Shown here one piece after another: positions 34,822 through 43,903 of a stretch of 64,000 nt of DNA. Below the pieces are notes generated by a model. That model saw nothing but the letters and a program-made list of their open reading frames with translations. It was not told where the DNA came from and searched no databases. The number at the start of each line of letters is the position of its first letter. Positions within the stretch are counted from its first letter, which is position 1. The translations under genes were made by a program, and so were the position numbers. This DNA comes from Streptomyces sp. NBC_01298 (lineage in GTDB: Bacteria > Actinomycetota > Actinomycetes > Streptomycetales > Streptomycetaceae), in assembly GCF_035978755.1 (NCBI RefSeq), contig NZ_CP108414.1, positions 8,742,001-8,806,000 of the forward strand, written 5' to 3'.

Positions 34822-36854
34822 GCGGCCACCGCTCGGCGCACGACGAGAACGGCCCGGTCGTCGTCATGCCGCGTGGCCCCGGCACAGGACATCAAGGCGT
34901 CCGCGATCTCCTCGACCGGTGCGCCCCGGGACTCCTCCAGCGTCCGGCAGACCAGCGCCGTGCCGTCGTCCAGGCTGAGGCGCGGCCCTTCCACGATCCC
35001 GTCGGTGAGCAGGGCGAGGGTCTCGCCCTGCCCCAGGCGGCCCTGTGTCAGCGGGTACGCCGTGCCGTTCTGCACGCCCAGCGGGAGTCCGCCGGGCGTC
35101 TCGGGCGCCGATGTGCCGGTGTCCGTACACAGGACGGGCATTACGTGGCCCGCCCGGGCCGAAACCACCCGGCCGAGCGGATCGAGGAGTGCGTAGAGGC
35201 AGGTCGCGAAACCGGACGCCCCCATCTGGAGCATGAGTTCGTTCGTCCGCTCCAGAACGCGGTCGGGCGAGGGGTCCTCCCAGGCGTAGGCGTGCATGGC
35301 GGTACGGACCTGCCCCATCAGCGCGGCCGCCTGGATGTTGTGGCCCTGGACGTCACCGATGATGCAGGCGACCCCGCCGTCCGGCAGGGCTATCACGTCG
35401 TACCAGTCACCACCCACCTCCAGGCCCTCGTTGGCCGGCAGGTAGCGCGCGGCGATCTCGAATCCCCTGATGGCGGGCAGCTCGGCGGGGAGCATGTCCC
35501 TTTGGAGCGCCCCGGCCAGCTCCAGGCGGGCCGTGCTCAGACGGATCCGCTCCCAGGCCTGGCCCGCCAGCTCGGCGATCACCCCGAGGAGGGTGCTCTC
35601 CTGTTCCGTGGTGCGGTGGGGGGCGTCGTACGTGATGACCCAGCCGCCCAGAGGTCTGCCGCGCTCGGCGGCGAACGGCACCATGAGGAAGGACTGCGCG
35701 GTCGTCGCGTCCAGCAGGCCGTGCGCCTTCGGCCAGGCGGCGCGGTAGGCCTCCCTGGAGGCGATGGCCTCGGTGCGGCCGGTACGGATGGCGTGGGCCA
35801 GGGGTTTCGGCGAGTCCAAGCTCATGCCGTGCAGGGAACGCGCCATGGCGGGGTCGATGCCCTCGCCGAAGGTGACCCGGAGCCGCTCGTTCTCGACGAA
35901 GGCGAGCAGCGTGCCCGTTCCGGCGAACGCGGGCGCCACCTTGTGCAGGATGGCCTCGGTGAGCTCCTCCTCCGTCTTGGCCGCGACGAATGCCGCGGCG
36001 AGTTCGCGTACGAGCCGGTTCTGCCGGGTGTGCTCGCGGGCCACGGCCCGTTCGTGCTCGTCAGCGTCCGTACGGTCGGCGGTGGCCCCGACGATCCGGC
36101 GCGTCCCGTCGAAGCCGATGCGCATGATGCGGGCGACCGAGTGCAGCGCACGGTAGCCGCCTTCCCCGTCGGGATGGCGGAAGCGGATGTTCACCACCTC
36201 GCGCTCGCCCCGGCGCAGGGCCCAGAAGGCGTCCTCGACGTGAGCCGTGTCATCGGGATGCAGCTGGTCCAGCACGTTCTGCAGGGCAAGCTCCGCGGCG
36301 CCGTGGTGCCCGTTGTGCTTCAGCGAGTTCTCGACCCACCAGAACCGGTCGTGCTCCTCGTCGTAGGCCCAGACAGACTCCCCCCGGAGCGCGGCCATCG
36401 CGTGCAGCATCGCCCAGCTGCCGGAGTCGGCGGAGAAGGACCGTTCCAGCTCGACCACGGCGGCCGGGCGGCCCTCGGGACCGTCGACGGACCAGGCGGA
36501 CACCAGGCACAGCACGTCTTCGTCCCCGCTCCGCAGCAGCAGCGGGCTCCGGGTCACCGGGGGAACGGCCACCGCCGTACCGGTGACCGGCGGGTCCGTC
36601 GGCTGCGCGTGGGCGACGTCGAGCAGGAGCCGGGACACCGACCCCGCATGGCCACAGGGGGCCAGCGCGGCAAGGGGGAGTCCGACCAGCTCGAGAGGGG
36701 CCGTGCCGAGAAGGGCGGTCGCCCGAGGATCGGCGTCGAGGATCAGCCCGGTTTCCCGGGAGCCGCCTTCGAGGGCCACCAGAAGGCGGCCGGACCCGTC
36801 GGCAGCGGGCCGCGCGAGGGTGGGAGGAGCGGGTTCTGCGGGCCGCGGGTTCAT
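34818..36854 (-). CDS. PAS-GAF-PP2C (SpoIIE-type) phosphatase
   Basis: 678 residues. There is an N-terminal sensor-like region, a PAS-like domain at about 150-275 (ESVWAYDEEHDRFWWVENSLKHN ... RRIVGATADRTDADEHERA), a GAF domain at about 285-440, and a C-terminal SpoIIE PP2C domain starting at LQRDMLPAELP with metal-binding motifs GGDWYDV and GDVQGH, and LLTDGIVE. Such Streptomyces proteins dephosphorylate anti-sigma antagonists. No kinase domain or anti-sigma gene is adjacent. ATG 36854 follows GGAGGGG; ATG 36884 is less likely. Confidence 0.9.
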   Translation of the reverse strand: MNPRPAEPAPPTLARPAADGSGRLLVALEGGSRETGLILDADPRATALLGTAPLELVGLPLAALAPCGHAGSVSRLLLDVAHAQPTDPPVTGTAVAVPPVTRSPLLLRSGDEDVLCLVSAWSVDGPEGRPAAVVELERSFSADSGSWAMLHAMAALRGESVWAYDEEHDRFWWVENSLKHNGHHGAAELALQNVLDQLHPDDTAHVEDAFWALRRGEREVVNIRFRHPDGEGGYRALHSVARIMRIGFDGTRRIVGATADRTDADEHERAVAREHTRQNRLVRELAAAFVAAKTEEELTEAILHKVAPAFAGTGTLLAFVENERLRVTFGEGIDPAMARSLHGMSLDSPKPLAHAIRTGRTEAIASREAYRAAWPKAHGLLDATTAQSFLMVPFAAERGRPLGGWVITYDAPHRTTEQESTLLGVIAELAGQAWERIRLSTARLELAGALQRDMLPAELPAIRGFEIAARYLPANEGLEVGGDWYDVIALPDGGVACIIGDVQGHNIQAAALMGQVRTAMHAYAWEDPSPDRVLERTNELMLQMGASGFATCLYALLDPLGRVVSARAGHVMPVLCTDTGTSAPETPGGLPLGVQNGTAYPLTQGRLGQGETLALLTDGIVEGPRLSLDDGTALVCRTLEESRGAPVEEIADALMSCAGATRHDDDRAVLVVRRAVAA

Positions 36855-37002
36855 CTCGGGCGGTCCCCTCCAAGTAGATGGCACGGCTTTCCAGCCAAGC
36901 GCGGGGGAGGGGGTACGACCACTGGCCGGACGTCTGCTCCGTGGGGACCGAAGGGCCCGTGCACAAGGGTCGGCAGTCCCGTGTACGCCCGGCTCCCGGC
37001 TG

Positions 37003-39060
37003 CTACCCGGCCGAGACGGGTCGTGACCGGTCGGGCGTGGGATCGCCGAGCCCGGCGGGGTCGGCCGACACCACGATCACCTCGTCCTCGGAGCTCCAGC
37101 GGTGGCGTGCGGCCTTGTGCGGGTTCAGCCGGAGCCCGTGATCCGGCGACAGGGTGCGCCGCTCGTGCAATCGGTACCCGATGGCGCATTCCCCCCGGGC
37201 GCGGGCCGCGGCGACGACGGTGGCGAAGTTCGCCTCGCTGCCCGGGCGTACGTAGGTTCCCGCAGGGCACAGTCGCACCGTGCTGCCCTCGGCGGAGAAC
37301 AGCTCGCCGAACACGGGTGCGAGGTGCCGGTTCTGGGTGATCTGCGCCATGAGCAGCCCGGTCAGGTTGCCGCTGACGATGACGTCGGAGCCGGGATCGA
37401 CCGGCGCCAGGGGCCGGTTGCGGTCGTCCGTGAGCTCGGTGACCACGCGCAGCTTCCGGGCGGTGCTCTCTTCCAGAAGACGCAGTCCCAGCAGCGTGAC
37501 GAGCGTCCAGTCGTCGGGACGGTCGGGGCCCTCGCCCGGTTCGGGGCCGAGGACCACCAGCCCGTCGTACCCGGAGAGGTCGAGCCCCAGCAGGGTCTCG
37601 GGGTGGGACAAGGGCGCGGACCGGAAGTGCACGGCGAGTGGAGGCGAAGCCGACGCGTCCCGCCCCGGCTTGTGGTCCGGCTCGTATCCCGTCCCTGTTC
37701 CTGTTCCTGTTCCTGTTCCCGTTCCCGGAGCCGTCGCCGGGGTCGGGGTCGGGACCGACGTCCGGGGCCCGGGCACGGTGACGTCCGTGACCACGTCGAG
37801 CACGGAACCGGGCCGGGCCATCCGGCGGAGCTGTCCGACCACGAGGGGTGCCCGGCGGTTCCATCCGAGCAGGAGCAGCCGCGAGGCCTTCTCGGGCGGG
37901 GGCGCGGCCGTACTGACCGCCGAGGGATCGACGAGGTGCTCGCACTCCTCCGGTCGCGCCGAGTCCTCGTCGCGGGAAAGGACGATCAAGTGGCTGCCCG
38001 GTTCGACAGGGGTGCCGGCCGGCGGGTTCAGCACCGTACGGGCGTCCGCGGTGAGCAGCCCGATGACGCAGGCGTCCGCGTAGCCCAGCAGCGCGGCGCC
38101 GAAGGGGCGGCCTTGGAAGGGGGCCGCGTCGACGACGTGGAACTCGGATCCGGCGAAGTCGAGCAGGTCCCGCAGGACGAGGGAGAGGCCGGGGCGGCCC
38201 ACGCACTGGGCGATCAGCCGGGCCGTGACGGTGTCGGTCCGCAGGACCGTTCCGCGCGGGCCGGCGGCGAGCCGCGCCGGTGCGAGGTACCTGTCCTCGC
38301 GCACCGCGGCCAGCACCGGCGGCCCGTCCGCGGCCGTACCGAGGACGGCTCGCAGCGCGAGCAGGATCCGCAGGACCTCCGCGTCGGCGGCCGGTTCGTC
38401 CGAGGACAGCACCAGGACCGTGCTCGCCGTCTGCGGGCTGACCAGCGTGAGCACACCGGGGTCGCTCGCGGGCCCGCTCCGGCAGATCACCCGCGGTCGT
38501 CCGCCGCCCGGGCCCATGCGCGCGGCGAGCGCCCGCTCCATCTCGGCCTTGTCCCGGTCGGCGAGCAGCACGATGGCCCTCGGCCGGCCGGGGGCCTGAG
38601 CGGCGGCCAGCTCGCTCACCACCGTGCCCGCCTGGTCCGACCAGCCGAGCACCACGATGTGGCCCTCCTCCAGGACGGTCGACCGCCCCCGGCTCAGCTC
38701 GGCCATCCGGTCGGCCAGCCCCGTGGTGATCACCCCGACCAGGGTCGACACGCACAGCAGGGCCACCAGACCGAGCAGGGCCGCGAGCACCATGCGCAGC
38801 GGTGTTCCGGTCACGGCTCCCAAACGCAACGTCTCGGCGCTGGTCCGCCAAGCAGCTGTCAACCGGCCCGACAGCGAGCGCGGGGACCCGGGGTCCGTCC
38901 ACACGAGCAGGGTGCTCACCGGGACGACGACGGCCAGGCAGGTGATCACCAGCCAGCCCATCAGGGTCCCGGTGCTGCGGGCCAGGGTCCGGTCGAACCG
39001 ATAGCCCGCCCGGTCCCGCACCGTAGCCCGCCGCTGCCCCTCAGGTCGTCCCACGCCCAT
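37003..39060 (-). CDS. CASTOR/POLLUX-like ion channel with RCK domains
   Basis: 685 residues. Two N-terminal membrane helices (LMGWLVITCLAVVVPVSTLLVW; MVLAALLGLVALLCVSTLVGVITTGL) flank a pore-loop-like segment. Rossmann/TrkA-N modules follow (GHIVVLGWSDQAGTVVSEL ... KASRLLLLGWNRRAPLVV). The pattern matches bacterial CASTOR/POLLUX-related channels. A repetitive Gly-Thr linker coded by a hexanucleotide array (37694-37723) separates the two halves. ATG 39060 is supported by length and the helix position. Confidence 0.85.
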   Translation of the reverse strand: MGVGRPEGQRRATVRDRAGYRFDRTLARSTGTLMGWLVITCLAVVVPVSTLLVWTDPGSPRSLSGRLTAAWRTSAETLRLGAVTGTPLRMVLAALLGLVALLCVSTLVGVITTGLADRMAELSRGRSTVLEEGHIVVLGWSDQAGTVVSELAAAQAPGRPRAIVLLADRDKAEMERALAARMGPGGGRPRVICRSGPASDPGVLTLVSPQTASTVLVLSSDEPAADAEVLRILLALRAVLGTAADGPPVLAAVREDRYLAPARLAAGPRGTVLRTDTVTARLIAQCVGRPGLSLVLRDLLDFAGSEFHVVDAAPFQGRPFGAALLGYADACVIGLLTADARTVLNPPAGTPVEPGSHLIVLSRDEDSARPEECEHLVDPSAVSTAAPPPEKASRLLLLGWNRRAPLVVGQLRRMARPGSVLDVVTDVTVPGPRTSVPTPTPATAPGTGTGTGTGTGTGYEPDHKPGRDASASPPLAVHFRSAPLSHPETLLGLDLSGYDGLVVLGPEPGEGPDRPDDWTLVTLLGLRLLEESTARKLRVVTELTDDRNRPLAPVDPGSDVIVSGNLTGLLMAQITQNRHLAPVFGELFSAEGSTVRLCPAGTYVRPGSEANFATVVAAARARGECAIGYRLHERRTLSPDHGLRLNPHKAARHRWSSEDEVIVVSADPAGLGDPTPDRSRPVSAG
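37694..37723. repeat. Hexanucleotide repeat in channel gene
   Basis: Four exact CCTGTT units and one CCCGTT unit encode a Gly-Thr run. In-frame length change by slippage is possible. Confidence 0.85.
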
Positions 39061-39196
39061 CCGGCGCCCCCGCTTCCGGCCCCGACCGCATCCCCCTGCG
39101 CGGTCTCCACATCCCTGAACGGTGCGGTGTGCGGTGCCGGTTCGCGGAGAGTTCCAGAGCTAATCCACCCGTTCGGGCGGCTCGCGCGGTGGCGGA

Positions 39197-40828
39197 CTAC
39201 GGAGCGTCCAACTGGGCCTTGCTGTGGGCGTAGAGAACGCGCTCGCACACGAGGCCCAGGCAGGGCGCCGACTTGCCGTCCTCGATGGCATCGGCGTTCA
39301 CCGCCGGACCGTAGTGCTCGGAGACCGACCACAGGCGCTGTGCGCCGCGTTCGTAGTAGAGGTCTTCGGCGCCCGTGGCGGTCTTGATGGCGGTGCCGTT
39401 GGAGACGAGCACGCCGTTGCTCCACTTGTAGCGCCACAGGTTGCCGGGGTCGGTGTGGCCGGCGCTCTGGTTGACGTACAGGTTGTCGCCGATCGCCAGG
39501 GCGCCCTGGGCGCCGCCGTTGGACATCGGCAGGTAGTTGGCCCAGCCCTGGGCCGGTACCTCGCCGGAGCGCTTCTCCAGGTCCTTGACGGGGAACGACG
39601 CGATGCGGCCGGGCGACGGGTAGCCGCTCTCCGGGCGGCAGTACTCGCCCATGATCAGCCGGTCCGGGGTCATGCTGCGGTCGAGCGATACGTAGGACGC
39701 CTTCGGAGCTCCGGTACTGACGCACTTGAACGACCCGGAGGGATTGGACTGGTCGGCCTTGAACTTCCAGGCCGCCACCTGCGGCATCACGTAGCGGTAA
39801 CCGAAGCTGTACCAGACGTTGTTCTGGCGCCCGATCTTCGTCTTGTCCTGGACGTTGGACGTGGTCTTCACGCCGTCGGTGTCGGCGCCCATCTCGTCAC
39901 CGGCCTTGCCGTCCCCGTTGGGATCCAGGTCCATGATCTTCTCCATGTCGAAGATCCGGATGCCGTTGCGGGTGTCGGCGACGTAGAGGTAGTGGCCGTA
40001 CCAGACCATGCCGCCGGCGTGCAGGCCGTTCTGCATGTCCACGTTCGGGTCCGGCTTGGTCGAACCCTCGGCGGAGTGCACCCCGTCGAAGGAGATGTGC
40101 TGGGAGTTGTTCTCGTAGGCCCAACCCAGCAGTACGTGCCGGTACTTCACGGTGCCGTCGGCACGGCGCTGCACGAAGGAGACGCGCACGCCCTTCTGGT
40201 TGCAGGCGTCGTTCGCCTCCAGCTCGTCGGGGTTGCAGTCGCCGACGTCGTTCCCGTTGCTGTCGCGGCCCGGGTCCCAGTTGTCGTAGGACGCGTAGAG
40301 CTGGATGTTCGTGTCGTTGCCGACGCCGTACTGCTCGCTTTCGGCGGCGTCGGAGACGCCGGTCATGGCTTGCGGGATCCACTCGCGCGAGGTCGAGTCG
40401 TCGTTCTCCAGGCACCACTTGAGGGCCGGATCGGGGGCGGTTCCGAACGGATCGCGGCTGCACGACGTGGTGTTGACGGTGCGGTTGGCCTCGGCGAGGA
40501 GCTTCGAGACACCCGATGTGGGCAGTACGCCGTCGAGGCGTGCGACGCGGTCGGCGGTGGTCCCGTTCATCGTGCCGGCCTGCAGGGTGAAGTCCGCGGG
40601 GTCGGCCTTGCCGCCCGGGCTCGTCCATCCCAGGGTCCCAACGGGCGCCGCGCCGACGTTCGTTGTCTGCGGATCCTGTTGCCAGGATTCGGGCAGCGGG
40701 GGAGGGGTTTCCGCTGCGTGGGCCGGGGCCGACAGACCGGTCAGGGCAAGGGCGGCCGCGGTGGTGGCCGTGAGCCACGCCCTGCGTATTCGGGTGGGGG
40801 ACGTGCGCCGGGACATGCGTGGGGACAT
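39197..40828 (-). CDS. Secreted protein, LVIVD/propeller-like, unknown function
   Basis: 543 residues. The signal peptide (RRAWLTATTAAALALTGLSAPAHAAE) is preceded by an Arg-rich N-terminus. The mature part has scattered cysteine pairs (SCSRDPF, KWCLEN; DCNPDELEANDAC; PCLGLVC) and blade-like strands such as GHYLYVADTRNGIRIFDMEKI. An acidic Asp/Asn/Gly stretch (DLDPNGDGKAGDEMGADTD) may bind calcium. ATG 40828 has GGAGGCAA upstream and was preferred over ATG 40870. No enzymatic motif is seen. Confidence 0.82.
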   Translation of the reverse strand: MSPRMSRRTSPTRIRRAWLTATTAAALALTGLSAPAHAAETPPPLPESWQQDPQTTNVGAAPVGTLGWTSPGGKADPADFTLQAGTMNGTTADRVARLDGVLPTSGVSKLLAEANRTVNTTSCSRDPFGTAPDPALKWCLENDDSTSREWIPQAMTGVSDAAESEQYGVGNDTNIQLYASYDNWDPGRDSNGNDVGDCNPDELEANDACNQKGVRVSFVQRRADGTVKYRHVLLGWAYENNSQHISFDGVHSAEGSTKPDPNVDMQNGLHAGGMVWYGHYLYVADTRNGIRIFDMEKIMDLDPNGDGKAGDEMGADTDGVKTTSNVQDKTKIGRQNNVWYSFGYRYVMPQVAAWKFKADQSNPSGSFKCVSTGAPKASYVSLDRSMTPDRLIMGEYCRPESGYPSPGRIASFPVKDLEKRSGEVPAQGWANYLPMSNGGAQGALAIGDNLYVNQSAGHTDPGNLWRYKWSNGVLVSNGTAIKTATGAEDLYYERGAQRLWSVSEHYGPAVNADAIEDGKSAPCLGLVCERVLYAHSKAQLDAP

Positions 40829-40954
40829 GCGTATTGCCTCCGTTGGTGCTGCTGCGACAGCTGACTCCAACGAAGACTTTCAGGACGCTCGAAAGGAAAT
40901 CAAGGGTGATCGGTGGATCAACCACGTACCCCCGTACGAGATATGCGGCGTTGT

Positions 40955-40975
40955 CCCGGAACCTCCGGTTCCGGG
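40955..40975 (-). terminator. Terminator after methyltransferase gene
   Basis: CCCGGAACC-TCC-GGTTCCGGG, a perfect 9-bp stem with a 3-base loop, 13 bp past the stop. Confidence 0.7.
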
Positions 40976-40988
40976 GTGACGCTCCAGC

Positions 40989-41618
40989 TCAGGCGGGTCG
41001 TGTCGCGTAGCAGAAGAAGTGCTCCTCGGGCCCCGCGAGGGGATCCGCGGGTACGAAGGACGACGTGTGGTGGTGGAGCACTTCGAGCCCGGCCGCCGTC
41101 AGTTGACGCAGGTGCTGGTCCGCGGACAGGCTGCTGACGGTCACCGGGTGGCCCATCCACTCGATGTCCAGCCCACGGATGTCTCCCGGGACCGTGGCCA
41201 GCACGAGGTACCCGCCCGGCGCGATCCAGGACGTCATCCGGTCGAGGGCGGCCGCGATGTCCGACTGGTCCATGACCAGGAGCGGGAAGAAGGAGCAGAC
41301 GGCGTCGAAGCCGACCGCCGGGGGGACGTACGTGCGTACGTCGGCCTGCTCGAAACGCGCTCCCGGAACCCGGGCGCGGGCCGTCGCGACCATGGCCGCC
41401 GACACGTCGATCCCGGTCACGGCATGTCCGGCGCGGACGAGCACCTCCGCCGTGGGCCGGCCGGTGCCGCTGCCGACGTCCAGCACCCGGGCTCCGGCGG
41501 GCAGCCGCCCCACGAGCCAGTCCAGGGCCTCCACCTGCTCGGGCACGGACCCGAACAGGTCGTCGTAGCGCTCTCCCAGCGCGTCGAACACCTCGGCCGC
41601 GCTCTTGCGTCGGGTCAT
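40989..41618 (-). CDS. SAM-dependent methyltransferase
   Basis: 209 residues. Motif I ARVLDVGSGTGRPT, followed by VTGIDVSAAM, FEQADVRTYVPP, and the post-motif WIAPGGYLVLATVPG. ATG 41618 follows AGGAGGGG, so the start is firm. Substrate is unknown. It lies 47 bp downstream of the glycosidase gene on the same strand and may be co-transcribed. Confidence 0.9.
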   Translation of the reverse strand: MTRRKSAAEVFDALGERYDDLFGSVPEQVEALDWLVGRLPAGARVLDVGSGTGRPTAEVLVRAGHAVTGIDVSAAMVATARARVPGARFEQADVRTYVPPAVGFDAVCSFFPLLVMDQSDIAAALDRMTSWIAPGGYLVLATVPGDIRGLDIEWMGHPVTVSSLSADQHLRQLTAAGLEVLHHHTSSFVPADPLAGPEEHFFCYATRPA

Positions 41619-41665
41619 GTCCCCTCCTCCTGACGGTGGTTGCCACGCTACCGGCCCCCCGGTGA

Positions 41666-43660
41666 TCAGGCGCCGTACACCCGGAACTCGGCGACCTGGC
41701 CGGCGGGCCAGCCCGTATTGGAGGTGAAGACGAGCCGCAGGTGGCGGGCCGCGGTGCCGGCGGGCAGGGCCAGGGTGGTGGTGTTCCCGGTCGACGGGTC
41801 GAAAGTACGGGCCGATGCGCCGAGCAGTTGGCTGAAGGAGGCGCCGTCCGCGCTGCCCTGGACGGCGACGGTCTGAGTGCGGGTGGCCCATGCGGTGGCC
41901 GGAGGGAGGGCGAGGACGATGCGGCGCACTCCAACGGAGTCGCCCAGGTCCACCTGGAGCCATTGGGGGAAGGCGTTGTTGGCGCTCTCCCAGTACGAGT
42001 TCGCCTGGCCGTCCACGGCGTTGCCCGATCCGTACACCTGGGTGTGGCTGCTCTCGGCGGTCGGCCGGTTCAGGGCCAGGTCGATGGTGGGGGAGCCGCC
42101 CGCCGTGGTGGTCGGGGTCACCTGTCCGGACGGCTGGGAGACGGAGCCCGCCGCGTCGAGGGCCTGTACGTCGAAGGTGTAGGACGTCGAGGCGGTGAGC
42201 CCGGTCACCGTGAACGTGGTGGCGCTCCCCGGGGCCGTGCCGATCGGGGTGGCGCCGGCGCCGGTGATCCGGCGGATCCGGTAGCCCGTCACGCCGATGT
42301 CGTCGGTGGAGGCCGTCCAGGCCAGCGTCACGGTGGTATCGGTCACGGCGGTCGCGCGCAGGCTGCCGGGGGCCGTCGGCGCGGCCGTGTCCCCGCCGGC
42401 GACCGGCGGGGTCGGACGGACGGCGGTGAGGGGGATCTGCCCCTTCAGCATCCGGGCGCCGTCGCCCGTCAGCCGCAGGTAGTAGTCGGACGAGCAGGCG
42501 GTCCCGTCCTCGTCGAGGGCCGCGAGGCCCGATCCGGCCGGCACCCAGAGTGGGGACTCGGCGGTCTTGGCGATCTGGTTGCCCTCGTTGTACTCGTCGA
42601 ACATGGAGATGTACGCACTCGCGGCCCCGGCCCGGCCCATGTTGTAGAACTGCCGCCACATGAAGTCGCCATGGGCGCGCTGCCGTTCGGTCACCCCGCC
42701 GGGCAGGACGCACGGCTGGTAGTCGATGCCGTGTGCGGCGCACTCTGCGAGGTCGGGCACGGTCGCGACGTTGTAGAAGTTGTCCGCGTCCCCGGCGTTG
42801 CCGATCCGGCCGACCATCCACGGCGAGAGCATGTCGAAGGCGTGGTAGACCCCGGAGAATCCGGGACGCGAGTCCCCGCCTCCCGTCCGCCACCAGGTCG
42901 GCACTCCACCGATCACGTAACAGCCCTGCTGCTTGAACCAATTGATGACATCCAGGCAGGCGTCCGGGGTGAACGGCCGCTGGTTGTCGTTGAAGCCGAA
43001 GCCCCAGACGCACACCACGGGCTTGCCGTTCTGCCGGGCGTACGCGGGCGAGCCGGTGTGGGCCCGCATCTTGTTCACCCAGTCGGCCTTGATGTCCGTC
43101 TGCATGGACGTCCAGTCGGAAACGTCGTACATCACATAGAACTTGACGCCCTGCGACTCGGCCGCGCCGCGCACCTTCCCCGCCATCGCGTCGCGGGTCG
43201 GACCCTCGCCGCCGGTGGGGTTGAAGCGCTGGAGCGCGGCGGTGTCGATGCCGTACTCCTTCATCCAGCGGAAGTGCACGTCGACGGTCGACTGGTCGTA
43301 CGAGGAGAACAGTGAAGCGGGCTGTCCGTTGCCCAGGTTTCCGAAAGCGGTGCGGTAGGTGGTCGGGTAGTCGCGGACATCGGGCCACGCCACGATGGCC
43401 TTGTTGGACGTGGACGGCGACTGGCCCCAGTTCTGGGCCCAGTGCCACCAGCCGTTGATCGGGGCACCGTCGCCGGCGCACGCGAACCAGCCCTGGTAGC
43501 CCACGGTGACCTTGCCGACGACGTCGCCGGGTGCGCTCGCCGCGCGTGCGCCGGCGGCGAGCGCGATCTGGGAGGCTCCGACGACTCCGCCAACTCCGGC
43601 AACTCCGGTGGCCCCGGCGGCGGTAACGGCCCGCAGGACCGTTCGGCGCGTGACACCCAT
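41666..43660 (-). CDS. Secreted GH71/GH99-like glycosidase with FnIII and discoidin modules
   Basis: 664 residues. A Tat-type leader (TRRTVLRAVTAAG, arginines 5-6) is followed by a TIM-barrel domain of the GH71/99-like type (VTVGYQGWFACAGDGAPINGWWHW; FSSYDQSTVDVHFRWMKEYGIDTAALQRF; YISMFDEYNEGNQIAK). A fibronectin type III domain (about 435-520, APTAPGSLRATAVTDTTVTLAW) and a C-terminal F5/8-type discoidin/CBM32 domain (about 530-664) complete it. The acidic FDEYNEG motif is a candidate catalytic site. Substrate is probably a mannan or other complex glycan. ATG 43660 follows GGAGGAGA. Confidence 0.9.
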   Translation of the reverse strand: MGVTRRTVLRAVTAAGATGVAGVGGVVGASQIALAAGARAASAPGDVVGKVTVGYQGWFACAGDGAPINGWWHWAQNWGQSPSTSNKAIVAWPDVRDYPTTYRTAFGNLGNGQPASLFSSYDQSTVDVHFRWMKEYGIDTAALQRFNPTGGEGPTRDAMAGKVRGAAESQGVKFYVMYDVSDWTSMQTDIKADWVNKMRAHTGSPAYARQNGKPVVCVWGFGFNDNQRPFTPDACLDVINWFKQQGCYVIGGVPTWWRTGGGDSRPGFSGVYHAFDMLSPWMVGRIGNAGDADNFYNVATVPDLAECAAHGIDYQPCVLPGGVTERQRAHGDFMWRQFYNMGRAGAASAYISMFDEYNEGNQIAKTAESPLWVPAGSGLAALDEDGTACSSDYYLRLTGDGARMLKGQIPLTAVRPTPPVAGGDTAAPTAPGSLRATAVTDTTVTLAWTASTDDIGVTGYRIRRITGAGATPIGTAPGSATTFTVTGLTASTSYTFDVQALDAAGSVSQPSGQVTPTTTAGGSPTIDLALNRPTAESSHTQVYGSGNAVDGQANSYWESANNAFPQWLQVDLGDSVGVRRIVLALPPATAWATRTQTVAVQGSADGASFSQLLGASARTFDPSTGNTTTLALPAGTAARHLRLVFTSNTGWPAGQVAEFRVYGA

Positions 43661-43860
43661 CTGGATCTCCTCCGACTGCGTCGCATCAGTGCTGGCCTTG
43701 ACGCGGCAGAGCGTAGGGAGATGCGCATGGGGATGCAATAGAGAGGCATGGATCCGCAAAAACAAAGAAGAAGAACGCAACAAGCAGCCTGTTGCGGGGT
43801 GCTGAGGGTCCGCCGGAATGCCGCCACTTCGAACTCGCGGTCCGTTGCCAGGCGCGACGC

Positions 43861-43902
43861 GCGACACGGAACGCGCGACACGGAACACGCGACACGGAAC
43901 AC
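43861..43902. repeat. 14-bp tandem repeat, three copies
   Basis: GCGACACGGAACRC units at 43861, 43875 and 43889 lie exactly at the left edge of the decayed sialidase gene. Confidence 0.8.
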
Positions 43903-43903
43903 G

